Shown in pieces: positions 11,958 through 23,492 of a DNA stretch of 64,000 nucleotides (position 1 is its first letter; the number at the start of each line of letters is the position of its first letter). This stretch comes from Portulaca oleracea (Eukaryota; Streptophyta; Magnoliopsida; Caryophyllales; Portulacaceae), in NCBI GenBank assembly GCA_029582165.1, contig CM055871.1, positions 4,905,501 through 4,969,500 on the forward strand, written 5' to 3'. The position numbers and the translations under genes were made by a program. Below the pieces are notes generated by a model. The model did not search any database. It was not told the DNA's origin and worked only from the letters and a program-made list of their open reading frames with translations.

Positions 11958-12707
11958 ATGAAAAGGGACATAGCTAACTTCGTGGATAAATGTTTGACCT
12001 GCCAAAGGGTGAAAGCTGAGCATCAGCGACCTTCGGGCGAACTCCGACCCTTAGATATTCCCACATGGAAATGGGAGTCAATCTCAATGGACTTCATTAT
12101 GGGACTACCCCTTACAGCTTCTAAACGAAATGCCATTTGGGTAATTGTCGACCGTCTTACTAAATCAGCGCATTTCATATCTATTCATGAGAGTTGGAAA
12201 GTAGATAAGTTGGCGGATATCTACATCCGCGAGATAGTACGGTTACATGGGATTCCAAAGGACATTGTATCGGATAGGGATACAAGGTTTCAATCGAGGT
12301 TCTGGAGTGCTATACAAAGGGCTCTGGGACCTAAGCTTAGCTTCAGTAGTTCTTACCATCCAGAGAGCGATGGTCAAACAGAAAGGGTAAACCAGATTGT
12401 GGAAGACATGCTTCGCGCATGTGTACTGGATTTTCAAGGGAATTGGGATCAGTATATTCCACTCGTGGAATTTGCTTACAATAATAGTTATCAAGCCACT
12501 ATTCAGATGGCGCCTTTTGAGGCTTTGTATGGCAGAAAATGTAGAACACCTTTATGTTGGAATGAACTAGATGAAGCACTAGTCATAGGCCCAGAGTTGA
12601 TTCAAGAGACAGCTGAAAAGGTCAAAGTGATTCAGACATATTCGGCCGCCAGAGTAAATGTAAAAGCTATGCCGACAAAAGGCGGAAACCACTCGAATTC
12701 CATATAG
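11958..12707 (+). pseudogene. Pol fragment: integrase catalytic core
   Basis: 249 codons. The zinc finger finishes with CLTCQRVKAEH. The core follows with SMDFIMGLP, IVSDRDTRFQSRFW and YHPESDGQTERVNQ, which carry the D, D and E positions expected for a DDE integrase. The frame is disrupted near 12640-12707, and the remaining C-terminal part continues in a different frame. Integrase joins the element DNA to the chromosome; in this copy it could not be translated as one protein with RT. Confidence 0.9.
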
Positions 12708-12709
12708 GA

Positions 12710-13120
12710 GATAGAGTATTTCTCAAGGTTTCCTCTACAAAGGGAATTAGGAGATTTAATGTTAAGGGTAAACTAAGCCCTCGATACATCGGACCTTATT
12801 CTATTGTGGGGAAAGTTAATCCATCGGCTTATCATTTAGAGTTACCTTCCAACCTGGGACATATCCATGACGTCTTTCATATCTCCCAGCTCCGAAAGTA
12901 TGTACCGGATCCAACGCATATCTTAAAGGAAGAACCTCCTCTTCTAGCGGAAAACCTTACCTTTGAACAGCAGCCGATTCAAATTTTGGATCGTAGGGTC
13001 AAACAGCTACGTACCAAAGAAGTCCCATTGGTCAAGGTACTTTGGGCAAACCAAGAAACCTCGGAAGCCATCTGGGAGACTGAAGAGGATATGATGAAAA
13101 GCTACCCCCACCTATTTTAA
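12710..13120 (+). pseudogene. Pol fragment: integrase C-terminus and chromodomain-like tail
   Basis: From about 12713 the frame reads VFLKVSSTKGIRRF and SPRYIGPYSIV (the GPY/F integrase module), then HIHDVFHISQLRKYVPD. The longest open part is 12806-13120. The tail (ILDRRVKQLRTKEVPLVKVL, then AIWETEEDMMKSYP) fits the CR-type chromodomain of plant chromoviruses, thought to guide insertion to heterochromatin. It is out of frame with the integrase core. Confidence 0.8.
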
Positions 13121-13176
13121 GGTATTTTCCACAGCAATTTTAATAAACATCGAGTTTCGAGGAGAAAACTCCTTTT

Positions 13177-13189
13177 AAGGGGGGGAGGA
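13177..13189 (+). other. Polypurine tract
   Basis: An uninterrupted purine run (AAGGGGGGGAGGA) directly before the 3' LTR, the usual primer for plus-strand synthesis. Confidence 0.88.
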
Positions 13190-16100
13190 TGTAACAACCC
13201 GCCCTAAATCACAAAAATTAGGGTAATTAAATTTTTTTAATTAGCTAAAATGTGATTATTAAATTCTTTTAATTTTTACAGTTAACTAACGGTGACAGGT
13301 CTCGGAGGAAATGGCTAAGCGGTCAATATTACCGATCGAATTATTTTCTAGTGCTTTTAAAGTTTATCATTTTTGGACCTCATATTATTATTTTAGGTTC
13401 TAATGTTTATTTTTTTTAAATCAGTTTGATTACCGTTTCGATTTTTACGGCAAGGTGAATTTTAATAAAAATATCGATCGTTACCGTTTTTACCGTAACA
13501 ATTAAATTCACTTTACAAGTTGTATTTTTACTACCATCTTATTTAAGAGAATTTTTGTACACTCTTATTAAGGGTATTAGTATTATTATTGTTATTATTA
13601 TTATTAGTATTTGTTTAGTAAGGGAGGGAGTATTATAAAAGGGGTGTGAGGGAGGCCAAGAGTCATTTTTTTGGTTCAAATCAAACTCAACACTCAGCTC
13701 TCCCCTCTCCCTCCTGTTCGCCGAGCACCAGCCCCCCCTCCCCTTTGCTTCTCGCCGGTCGTCGGTGACTTTTCCGGCCAGAATTCCGGCGGCCGCTTGC
13801 TCCTCTTCCACTTCCACACTTCCTTGTTCACTTTTATCTCCTCTTTCAAGTGGTATTCATCTCACACCCTATCTCCATTTTTTTATATAATCTGAGTTTT
13901 GATGTTTTTCAAATGTTAAATGGTTGTTTTCATCCCTTTTATTCTCCATTTACATGAATTTTAAAGTATAGTTTTGAATGGTTAAGTTTTATGGTTAATG
14001 CAAGTGTTTTATTGTTGGAGTATTCATGCTAATGGTGTATATGTGTATGTTGATGAGAGAAATGGTGTATTATTGATTTGCATGAAGTGTTTGATGAAGT
14101 TTTTAGAGTTTAATTTCTGTTTTGGAAGAGTAATTAGGTTAATAATACTTTGATTGGGTGTTTTATATGAAAGAAAGTCATGGAAATTGTGATGGAATGT
14201 AAGTGCATGTAACTTGATGATTGTGCATGTGTATTATGCAAGCTTGAATGATAATTTTTGAGGTTGGGATTCTGGAAAATGGTAGTGTTATGAGTAGACT
14301 TCTTTTGGGTAAAGAATTAGTACAAAACTTGAATGAAAATGGAGCATGCATGTGAGCTCAAACACCCCAGTGCATTCTGCCCAAAATTCACTTTTTATAG
14401 GAGATAGTAAAATTTGTTTTTAGCCCAGATTCTTGTGTAAAAAGGTAGCCTAAGGTGTTAGCTAACACCGGGCTTTTGAATTTCGGGATTCCGACTTGTA
14501 TAGCTCAAGTTAGAGCCAAAACCGTAAAGGCATACAATTATATACGATTTTGGAGGCAGTGACTTGTTGCACATTTTTCGTCTGTGTGGAGTTTGAATTT
14601 GAAAAAGTGTTCAACGTAAGAGTTTTAGGAGACCTTGCAAGCTTTCCGAGATGGTATGGTATGCGTCAACCCGACGTCGGGAGTGTCAGTTATAGAGCCC
14701 GGAAGAAGGGCTGCGAATCTGGAAATTCTAGGTATAATATATTGTTTTAAGTTTGAACCAAAAGTGTTATAGTGACCTTGTGAGTTGTTTTTGGGTGTTT
14801 AAATGTGACATTATGGTTGTTAAGATGGAATTGATGATTGAGGACCATAGGACTTGGCTTTAAGAGACCTCGATGTCTTTTATGTAATTTGATTTTATCG
14901 TATTTTATTACCGAAGTCTCGCGTTTTTAAAGGAAATAAAATTCAGACGCTCTCAAATTTTTTTAAGCCTCTTTGATAGAATAAGAGTACATATTCTACA
15001 AGTATTTTTTTTTCCTGTCCCTAAAGCTCCTATGAGTTTAGAGCAAGTGCATAAAATTTTATCGATTCCGTTTAAACGCCAAAACCGCACAAAGAAAATA
15101 TTTCGGTTTTCGATGTTTCTGTCCAGAGCCTTTTCCGAGCTCTTCCCATCATTTTTAGCATCTCACCCAGTTGACAAACTTATAGATTTTATTTTTCCCT
15201 TTCCGAAAAGTGCTCGTTCATTAAATTCCGAGTTTCCTAGCCCCGGTTATAGCCAAAATACTCTTACCTCAAAAACCTGAAGTTTCTTTTACATGTGTAT
15301 TTCAAATCCTTTCTATGGGACGTTACGACCCTTTTTGTTCATAGCCCTTGCACTAATTAGTAACCTTTATCATCTTAGCTCAAAGTTTCTCACCGCCTTG
15401 CGCCATTCCCGAGCGGATCGTCACCAAGTTCATGATTTTAAAGGCACGCAAATTGTCCAACTCTTATGCATACTGATCAAATGCAGTTTTTATTGCATAG
15501 ATACATTCTAATGATTTTATTGTTTTATAAGTGGTCGAGATGTAGTTCTACAAAGAGCTAGAGTGAATCCTAGCATTATTTTACAGCTCCTATTGGAGTA
15601 AGCTTGACTGGCGATGTCGATCGCCTATGATCACCCAATCCAAACTCGGTCGGTTTGGGCATGCGGCGTGTGTGGTGCTTGGCATCGATCGTAAGGGATA
15701 CCACGTCTTATTATCGTTATATTTTCAAAGTAAAGCACGGCATATGCATAGAATTCTTAAAGTTTAAAGACTTCATTGGTTTAGCACGAGTTATTTTGCC
15801 CCTTCCTCGTTTTCGAAATGTTTTAAAGGCCGGCATGAAAAACCGTTTCGAAACGGTTTTACATGTTGGAGGTTTGTGTACTGAGTGTTTCCCCCACTCA
15901 CTTTTGCGTTGTTTTACTGTTTTGTTTTAGGTGGTCCGAGCTCCACGAAAGGAAAGGACGCCGAAGTAGTTTACTCTCTAAAGTGAAAGGTAGACTTTGC
16001 GTAATGCGGGCTACTTATAAAGCAAGTGATAGTGGTGTATGGAGATATATAAGGATCTATAAGCGTGTGGGTCTATGTGTGTTTATGTACTGTTAAAGTT

Positions 16101-16320
16101 AAGCAATTGTGGCTTTTGTAAACTCCTTTATGTATGGGGACGTGTTGGTGAATGTGGTTCAGTTGTGGTTTTGGTTGTCTTTGTTGGTGTGCTTGGTTGG
16201 TTGGTTTTGCCTTGTCCTTAGTGGGACGGCGGTAGCGCCTCAGGCCGTTATCCGCTGCGCTAATCATGTGATTACCGTAATGTTTGGGTAATTGTGTGAT
16301 TAAGGTTTTGGGGCGTTACA
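13190..16320 (+). repeat. 3' LTR of the Tekay-like element
   Basis: 3,131-bp direct copy of the 5' LTR, TGTAACAACCC...GGGGCGTTACA, followed by the CAAAC duplication. The clustered small indels relative to the 5' LTR fall at about 15390-15690 and 15950-16010. Confidence 0.92.
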
Positions 16321-16545
16321 CAAACTATGCTTAAAATCATGTTTAAAACTCAAATTGGAGATTAAGAGCAATAATTTCACAATCAAAACAGAAAAATTTC
16401 ATATTTGGGAGAATTTACAAAAGTTAGGGTTTACCTTCAACTTGGGGAAAGAAGAAAAAGGGAAGATGGAGTGGTGGTGGCCGGTGACTTGGGTGGCGCA
16501 CGGTGGCCGTTCATGACCTCACAGCAAAGGAAGGAGGAGTGGAGG

Positions 16546-16599
<54 letters not shown>

Positions 16600-16842
16600 C
16601 AATGGAGTTTCTTGAAGCAGGGAAGGAAACAACGTAATATTGCTTCTCTTTAACTCCCTTTTTTCTTTTCCCTATTATTATTTATTATCTATTCTCTCTC
16701 TCTTTTTACCTTTTTATTTTTTTACTAATCATTTTTTTTATACTTCCCTCATTTAGGCTAGAATGCTAATTCGAGATTGCTCTAATGCGAAATCCGGTTC
16801 TTCACTAAAATTTTAATGAAAACGACAATGTAAATAATACTA
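16321..16842. other. Flank of the Tekay-like insertion with a GA microsatellite
   Basis: Continues the sequence interrupted at 3349. It holds an (AG)n run at about 16549-16596 and CT-rich stretches. An 82-codon frame at 16405-16653 runs through the microsatellite and is not a credible gene. Confidence 0.5.
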
Positions 16843-16843
16843 C

Positions 16844-16879
<36 letters not shown>

Positions 16880-17170
16880 TGTAATACCCCGGATATGTGG
16901 TTAAAGTGTGGCTTAAAGGGATTGAAATGACTACTCATATCACCAAGGTGCACATTCTTTTATGGTAGCTCATCCGTTGGGAACTCCTCAGTTAAGCGTG
17001 CTTGGCTGGGAGTAGTCCAAGGATGGGTGACCTCCTGGGAAGTTTCCCGGGCAGCGTGTGAGCGAGGACGAAGCAAGCTGGAAAGACACGTGGTGATTTG
17101 TGGGGCCAATCAGCAATCTTTGAAGCAGTTATCGGTAATGTCCGCGGCCCGGGAGGGGCCGGGGCGTTAC

Positions 17171-17221
<51 letters not shown>
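16843..17221. repeat. (AAT)n microsatellite split by a Cassandra-like LTR
   Basis: AAT repeats at 16843-16879 and 17172-17221 flank the inserted LTR, showing that it landed inside one trinucleotide array. Confidence 0.85.
16880..17171 (+). mobile_element. Cassandra-like solo LTR carrying 5S rRNA sequence
   Basis: A 292-bp TG...CA unit (TGTAATACCCCGG to GGGGCGTTACA) flanked by ATAAT on both sides. Its middle matches plant 5S rRNA: AGTTAAGCGTGCTTGG (A box), a short intermediate element, and GGATGGGTGACCTCCTGGGA (C box). This is the signature of Cassandra TRIM elements, whose LTRs contain 5S-like sequence with a Pol III internal promoter. There is no second LTR, PBS or PPT, so it is a solo LTR left by LTR-LTR recombination. 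It is not a functional 5S gene, because its 5' half is divergent and the flanks are LTR sequence. The target duplication lies in AAT repeats and is therefore weak evidence alone. Confidence 0.85.
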
Positions 17222-17222
<1 letters not shown>

Positions 17223-18890
17223 GGGATACTAAGGACCATCAATTGCTTGATTATTAAAATAATTACTCTGACTGGTACGTTGGGGTCGTCGCGTTGCTCG
17301 GGTCCTGCAAAACACACTCGAATGACAGAGTTTTATATAACGAACTTAAATAAAATAAAAATAAATAAAAAACATGTTTTAGCATTTAATTTGGATTACA
17401 ACCTAAGATTACTGTTGAATTAAGCGAGGTTAATTATTACACCCGTCCTTTGGACGGGGTATAATAACTAGTAATGAAAGAAGTGCTTATTGTTAAACTA
17501 ATGTATGACATTTTATGTTTTAGCTCATGTTCATCGCTTAATTAGTTGGGTATAACTTAATTTAACTTAATTTATTGTTATCTTACCTAATCTAACACAA
17601 TTCCCTAACATACACTCAAATTAAAAATAAAATTTAAATTTAAACGAAATTCAAATAATATTATTTTAGTCTCAAACTAATTCACTTTTCCCAACACTTA
17701 TAACTTTTCCATTTATTTTCCCTAAAATATTCAAATTTTATTAATAAAATATTTTCAACTAACTACTAACTTATGTCAAACTTATCATATCATTTTCTTT
17801 CATTTCCTTTCCTTGTTTCTTTATCACTTGACCAACCTAATATGAATCTAACATAACTAAAGAACAACATCATAATATTTAGCATATTTTTTGAACAATT
17901 ACTATTAATTATTAATTATATGAATTTTTACATACGTATATTAAAGTAACGAGTACAAATGTCACTCCATTAAAATCAATGTCATCGTTTAACACATATT
18001 TATGTGTATTTTTATAAATTTTAACCATTATAGGTATTAGCATAATCTTTGTAATTTACTTTTAATCAAGTGAGCAGGATTGGGATTTCATTTATTTTTG
18101 AATGTCTTACTCTAGCTCCGGAGTGTGATCGGAGCAAGCTCTTGCTCCTACTCTCGGTTTTGGTTCCACTATGAAATTAATAGGTAAAGTTTTAGTCTTA
18201 TGACTTAATCTTTTACATCTATTATTTTTTCATACAAACCACACAAATAAAATAAATCTTTTCAAATTAAATTTCACTAAATTTCTCAATAATTTTCACA
18301 ACCTTTTACGCTCGTTAAAATTACACGATTTCTCTTAAAAACTTACACAACCTTGTGAGAGAGAGATGATTGATGAGAACAAAAGTAGGGCTTAGTGCGT
18401 AATATTTACTGAGTCCACATTTTATGATTCAACATATTTGATTCAAAAGGTTGGATGCCTGGGTTACATCCTAAAATCTAGAGGTAGAAAAAGTTGATCT
18501 GACATGATTAACGACCTTAACAAAATATGATATTATACGGGACTAGGTAGAGATTTTTAACCTATTTAATTAATTGGATTAACGCGGTAAACTCATTTAA
18601 TTAAATGGATTATGTTCATATTAGGATTTTCGACACAAAAAATATCTACTTAACCTATTTAATTAGACAAGTTAATTAGATAAGTCAACTCACATACTCG
18701 ATAATTATCCCCCGTAAATTGTATGTCAATAAATTAAATGAAAATCGTTGTTAATACTCATTGATATAAATAATGTAAGACTTGAAATTTTAACCAAAAT
18801 TTTTATATATGTATACTAAATTAACTTAAGCTTCCTCTCTTTTTGGAGTTTCTTCTTGCTTGATCCCCACAATCTTCAAACTCATAATCT
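17222..18890. other. AT-rich intergenic DNA
   Basis: No gene, RNA or clear transposon end is visible. A short GGAGC/GCTCC fold-back occurs near 18112-18150 without further support. Confidence 0.5.
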
Positions 18891-18895
18891 TATGA

Positions 18896-19060
18896 CTTCC
18901 TCCGTTTCATATTAATTGTCGTCTTTAGAAATCGTACAGTCAAATTTAAAAATTTTTACCATAAATTTCTCAATATATACAATGAGTTGCTATATAAAAT
19001 TACCATAATTATTATATTTGTAAGGAAAACTACTTTCATAAAAGTATAATATTGCAGGTT
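18896..19060. mobile_element. Possible Stowaway-type MITE end (partial)
   Basis: CTTCCTCCGTTTCATATTAA resembles the CTCCCTCCGT terminus of Stowaway (Tc1/mariner) elements, compare the intact copy at 26045-26278. The opposite end is not found, so this is probably truncated. Confidence 0.4.
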
Positions 19061-19130
19061 TTTGGATGTTAATATACTGAACTTTTGGACTATTAGACAA
19101 TATTGCATTGAACTTTGACCTGATCACCCA

Positions 19131-19133
<3 letters not shown>

Positions 19134-19189
<56 letters not shown>
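19134..19189. repeat. (TA)n microsatellite
   Basis: About 55 bases of pure TA dinucleotide repeat. Confidence 0.95.
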
Positions 19190-19191
<2 letters not shown>

Positions 19192-19239
19192 AAAAAGAGA
19201 GAGAAAAAGAGTTCCAAAAAGAAAAGGGTGATTAAGGAG

Positions 19240-21400
19240 ATTCAATTTAAAGTTCTAAAAGCTTTTGACCTGGTTGTATTCAGTTGAGATGTTCGATATT
19301 GATGAGGGAAAAGAGTGAGTTCCTTGCATACATTAAGCAAGAAGGAGAGTTAAAGTGATTTACTCGTTCAAAATCAATCCAAGCATGGCTCTTAACTCCT
19401 CATACCTAAATTCTACCGCTCCTTTCCCCTAGCCTCATTACAACCCTAAAAAGTCCTTTTGATTGTCACTTGTGCATTGCATTCAAATAGTGGCTGGAGA
19501 GCGAGATTCTCACCAAGCTTATGGTAGAATGTCTCTTTTGGTCTGAGTCTGAGAAAACCCACATACATATTCAAATTTGAGTATTTGAGTGTCCTTTTTC
19601 TTTTCCTATGTGAGGTTTGCTCTTTTTTACTGACTTACGTCCATAACTAACCGTGCATATTTGCATTATTCTTGAGATTGTTGGCGGATTTATACATCTG
19701 AAGTACTTGTTCTCTTCTTTGGTTTCGAAATTTCTTCCATTCTCTTTTGAACTGAGTTTTGTTCTTGTCCAGACTAATCATAGTGATTTCTTGTTGGATT
19801 GATGTGTTCGAATGGTTAGCCTGAGGGGGTGTTAAAATTTTGTTCTTTTAAACCCTATCGAAAACTCATTCCGCTTCTCTTTCTTCCTAAATCTTGTTTT
19901 CCCTGTTTGAGCCCTTATCCTCCTGTTTTCAATTCTGACTTGCTTGGGGACAAGCAAGAGCTAAGCATGGGGGGATTTCATAAGTCATTTTTATATAGTG
20001 TTTTTAGGACTCAAAACATATTTATTTCATGCTTTTTATATCCGAAATTCCGTATTTTTTATATCAATTTCTGTAATTTCTTCACTTGGTCACGAGAATG
20101 GTACGTTTTGCTGGAAATATTGGAAATACATCAAAAAGCATGGAAAGTCAAGGAAAATGGGGAAAATCCAAAGAAAATAAAAAAAAGAGTTGAAGAGAAG
20201 AGGAAATTGAAGGAGAGGAATGGCCCAACTGGCGTAGCCCGGCCCAACATTGGGCGGAATGCAAAAACGGTGCCAGCGCCCCCAAAGCACTGCCAACGCC
20301 TCTTCCAAGGAGTTCGAGTGCTAAAGAAATTGTAAAGCACTACCAGCGTTTTTAGAACGCCACCAGCGTCTAGGCACGGAGAACGTTTTTTTGGTACTAA
20401 ACGTTGCCAGCGTTTTTAAAGCACTGTCGGCGTTTTATGCCCTAATCTGGCCCTATAAAAGGGATTCACGCCTGCCATTTTAAGGGATCGCTTTTTGAGT
20501 TACGTTTTTCACCAGTTAAAAGAGAGACTTTTAGAGAGCTTTTAGGGTAGTTTATAGATAGTTTCTTTCCAGTTAATTTTCAAACATTGTCATTAGTTTA
20601 GATTGTTGTTTGTGATCAAAGGAAACGAAAGAAATCGATTCGGGTGACACGAAGAGATCGATTCCGCCAATTCGAACACCGGTTATTTCTACTTTACTCC
20701 TATGTTTTCTAGTTATTGTTTAGTTTTTGCGATGTTTACTTTTAGCAATATGAGTAGCTAATTTCCTTTGTTTAGGGGATAAACTCGATGTCCTTTGGTT
20801 GATTTTTGAATGCAATCTCGGTGTTAGGTTTTCCTTTTATTCGTTTAATCTGCGTATATTGTATGTCATGGTAAAATCTGGCTAACCGGCTTTTACTTGG
20901 TATTAGATTCTTGATAATATGACGAAAGTTTGAGTCTTGAATTGAAAAGGCGTAGATCAAATAGGTTAGAAAATGGTTAGAAATAATGATTCTTGCCTAG
21001 GGTCAATTATAATCAGTTCTTTATCTTTGATTGGATTAAATAGTTAGAAATAATGTTTAGTTTAATCACTATAACTCACTTCGGATCGAAAGATCGATGT
21101 GAAAAGGCCTAGAAAGATTATAGACTTCGAATTATCTTGTTACCTACACCGGGATTGTTGATAATTTGACTGATTGACTAGAGTGGACTCCCTTGAACAC
21201 CTTTTATCATCTGTGAAAAACCCTAAAAATTCTTGTTTTCTTAGTTTAGTTTCCTGAATCATTACCACAAACCTTGAATCAACCTAGCATTCTTTGTAGC
21301 GAACTAGTTCAGTGCGTGGTTGAACGCAAATCCCTGAGAGAGAACGATATTTATTACTACACAGACCCGTACACTTGCGGTACACAGACATCTTACTAGT
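19240..21400 (+). mobile_element. Degenerate Ty3/gypsy remnant: 3' internal end plus LTR
   Basis: Near 19390-19470 and 19940-19980 are phrases typical of the 3' end of Athila/Tat-type gypsy internal regions (GGGGACAAGCAAGAGCTAAG, then a GGGGGGA polypurine run). An LTR-like block follows from about 19977. It contains CCTATAAAAGG at about 20452, a plausible promoter with leader, and ends near 21390 with the CAGACCCGTACACTTGCGGT type of LTR terminus. No second LTR or coding pol is present. A 168-codon frame at 19829-20335 crosses this junction and is not a real gene. The family call rests on remembered sequence style, so it is moderate. Confidence 0.45.
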
Positions 21401-21704
21401 TTAGGTCTGTCAACTGACTTGGTGGCAATTTTATGTAACAGATGAAGGAAATGAATTGGTCAAAAAATATTTAAATTTATAACATGTTAGCTAAGCTACA
21501 CATAAGCAAAGAGAATCAACTTTGAACAGAGTAAAAAAAAAAAGATAAAATCACATTTATTTAAATTTTGTCTGTGTAGATTAGCTGAAATGTCATAAAT
21601 TTAGATATTATTTAGCCTATTCATCTTCTCAATCTGCCACGTAAGATCGTCACCAAGTTCGCCGCCGTCGAAATTGTTAGATGCATTATTGCCCAACAGC
21701 CCTA

Positions 21705-21752
21705 TAAGTTCAGTGCATTATTGTCCAATACCCCAAAAGTCGGTATATTAGC
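21705..21752. repeat. Inverted copy of the sequence at 19069-19118
   Basis: Read on the minus strand this segment resembles 19069-19118 (TAATATACTGAACTTTTGGA, then a run with GACAATATTGCATTGAAC). The two copies face each other across the LTR remnant. They may be the ends of an older fold-back element or two solo copies of one repeat. Confidence 0.5.
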
Positions 21753-22067
21753 GTCTATAACTACTAATATTACAATTGTTAATAACATATTCTGTAAGAA
21801 ATTATCAATCAAAATGTGAAATTAGAGATCATAAAAATCAAAATTATGACAATTAATATAGAACGGATGCAGAAATATCCACTTTTCTTTTTGCTTACAA
21901 ATCAAGCTAGCACGATGGCTATCAGAATCTTGCAATCTATCCCTATTAATCAACCCATTTTTGTCGGTAAGATTTACAACACGTACGTCCATTAAATGCA
22001 ACATATCCAAATGGATCTCGTAGGCTACAAATGGATTTCTTCCCCCAATAACGCTATGAATATTAGC

Positions 22068-22074
22068 TATAAAA
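22068..22074 (+). promoter_or_regulatory. Probable TATA box of the S-protein-homologue gene at 22135
   Basis: TATAAAA, 61 bases upstream of the ATG at 22135. The spacing leaves about 30 bases for a short leader. Confidence 0.5.
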
Positions 22075-22134
22075 CTAGCAAAAATGTCACAATTCAAAAT
22101 CCAAATAGAAGAACAACATATACTATTAATCACC

Positions 22135-22561
22135 ATGCTAAAGCTTCTCCCAGTTATTTTCTTAGTTCTTGGAGTTGCTCATCTTCAAAGTGTTAAGAGT
22201 TGGGATTTTTTTCCCAGGTGGACGCTATTGGGTAAAGCTCGAAAATGCCCTAAAAACGGATACTCTCGACGTTCAATGTGGATGTAAAAAGTACCCGGAA
22301 TTAGGGCATCAACACATCCCTCCGCAGGGCCAATTTAATTGGACATTTAAAACCCAAGTCATGCACAAAGCCCTGTATCAATGCAACTTGACAAGGCCCA
22401 ATGTTGCACATAAATCGTTTACTGCGTTCGAAGATGATCAAGGCTTTGTGGATCACCTTTGTGGTGGGCGTCATTGTTTCTGGAAAGCAGCCGATGATGG
22501 TATTTACTTGTATCGTATATATAAAAAGAAGTACTTCAAGATGAACGATTGGGATAAGTAA
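22135..22561 (+). pseudogene. S-protein homologue (plant self-incompatibility S1 family), frameshifted
   Basis: The ATG at 22135 opens a hydrophobic signal peptide (MLKLLPVIFLVLGVAHLQ), but its frame continues only to 22287. The mature domain lies one frame over, from about 22212 to the stop at 22559-22561: YWVKLENALKTDTLDVQCGC, HKALYQCNL, CGGRHCFWKAADDGIYLYRI. The frames meet at a run of seven T (22205-22211), so one extra T explains the break. The S1 family are small secreted cysteine-rich proteins; the poppy founder is a stigma self-incompatibility ligand, while most plant copies have no known role. This may be a young pseudogene or a homopolymer error. It is closest by eye to the minus-strand copy at 29776-30213. 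Confidence 0.82.
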
Positions 22562-22599
22562 ACTCGATCTAGCTAGCATAGTGTTGATAATGCTAGCTT

Positions 22600-23400
22600 G
22601 TGTTGTTTCTGGAAAGGTATAATAAACATTGTGGTTCGAATTTTATTGAATTTTGTTTTGCTTGTTTTTATTTTTCTTAATGGTTGCATTTGGTCTATGT
22701 TTGATCCTAATTCTTGCAATTTTCTTTTTAAATAAATAAATAAGTAAGTAAATTCACGAACAGGAGATAAGATATTTCAGGAGCTCGTCTAGAAACTTTA
22801 GGTGTTGTTATTTGGTTGAATTAATTTTAGGTTTGGATGGATAAGTTATGATAAGTTATGATTTTTTTTTTTTGGGAATTGTGTTTTAGAGTAGATGTTT
22901 TTCTAGGGAATTGTATTAGGCTTAGATACATTAAGATAAGTTGAAAGAGTTATATCCAACCTAACCAAAGAATAGGGTCGTATGTGAAGATGGTCATTCA
23001 CACTCCCTCCTAAGCAGCTTTAGGAGGCAAAAAGAAACAAGTACGGGAAAATGGTTTCCCTTGTCTTAGACTTCTATTCGATTTCACACATCCCATTGTG
23101 CGCCTATTGACAATAAAGGAGAATGTGGCGGTTCTCACGCACTTCCTAATTGGAATGGAGTAGCAAAATTACCCTTGTTTACTCCTCCTTACCCTTGCTT
23201 GGGAATGGAGTGAGACGGAGTAAGGGGGAATAAGGGGCAGTGAGATTTACCCTCATTTACTGATCCTTTTAACTCTTATTTTTCTTACACTCTAACTTAA
23301 GGTGTAAGGAAGAGTTTAATGGATTTATAACATACATAATTCATAAATTAACATTTTTACCTTTCCATTTCTCCATGTCATGTTGCGAGATCTTTATCTC
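22600..23400. other. Non-coding DNA between SPH gene and CT/GA repeats
   Basis: No gene is recognised. From about 22980 to 23850 the sequence has CTCC/GGAG-rich phrases resembling the inner MITE at 24148-24537, so it may hold a related, more decayed element. Its end GAAGCGGGCCC is visible at 23837-23847. Confidence 0.4.
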
Positions 23401-23407
23401 TCTCACA

Positions 23408-23409
<2 letters not shown>

Positions 23410-23455
<46 letters not shown>

Positions 23456-23492
23456 GAGAGAAGGGGAAGGGAGGGTAGAGAGAGAAAAGGGA

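Larger units (their letters stand above)
3350..16320 (+). mobile_element. Complete Tekay/Del-like Ty3/gypsy LTR retrotransposon
   Basis: The element is 12,971 bp, bounded by TG...CA LTRs of about 3.1 kb and a perfect CAAAC duplication (3345-3349 and 16321-16325). Internal order is PBS, extra ORF, gag, protease, reverse transcriptase, RNase H, integrase, polypurine tract. The pol order and a chromodomain-like tail after integrase place it in Ty3/gypsy chromoviruses. LTRs over 3 kb and an initiator-Met PBS favour the Tekay (Del) clade. Gag-pol lies mainly in one frame but is broken by several stops and shifts, and key catalytic residues are changed, so this copy cannot code for its own movement. 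Confidence 0.9.

Noticed and set aside
16951..17060. Possible functional 5S rRNA gene
   Set aside because: Only the promoter-like central part matches; the 5' half is divergent and the unit has LTR termini, so it is better explained as a Cassandra-like LTR.
17027..17257. 76-codon frame with a poly-Asn run
   Set aside because: It is the Cassandra-like LTR plus the translated AAT microsatellite.
19829..20335. 168-codon frame
   Set aside because: It crosses the polypurine tract and LTR edge of a degenerate retroelement and has no domain.
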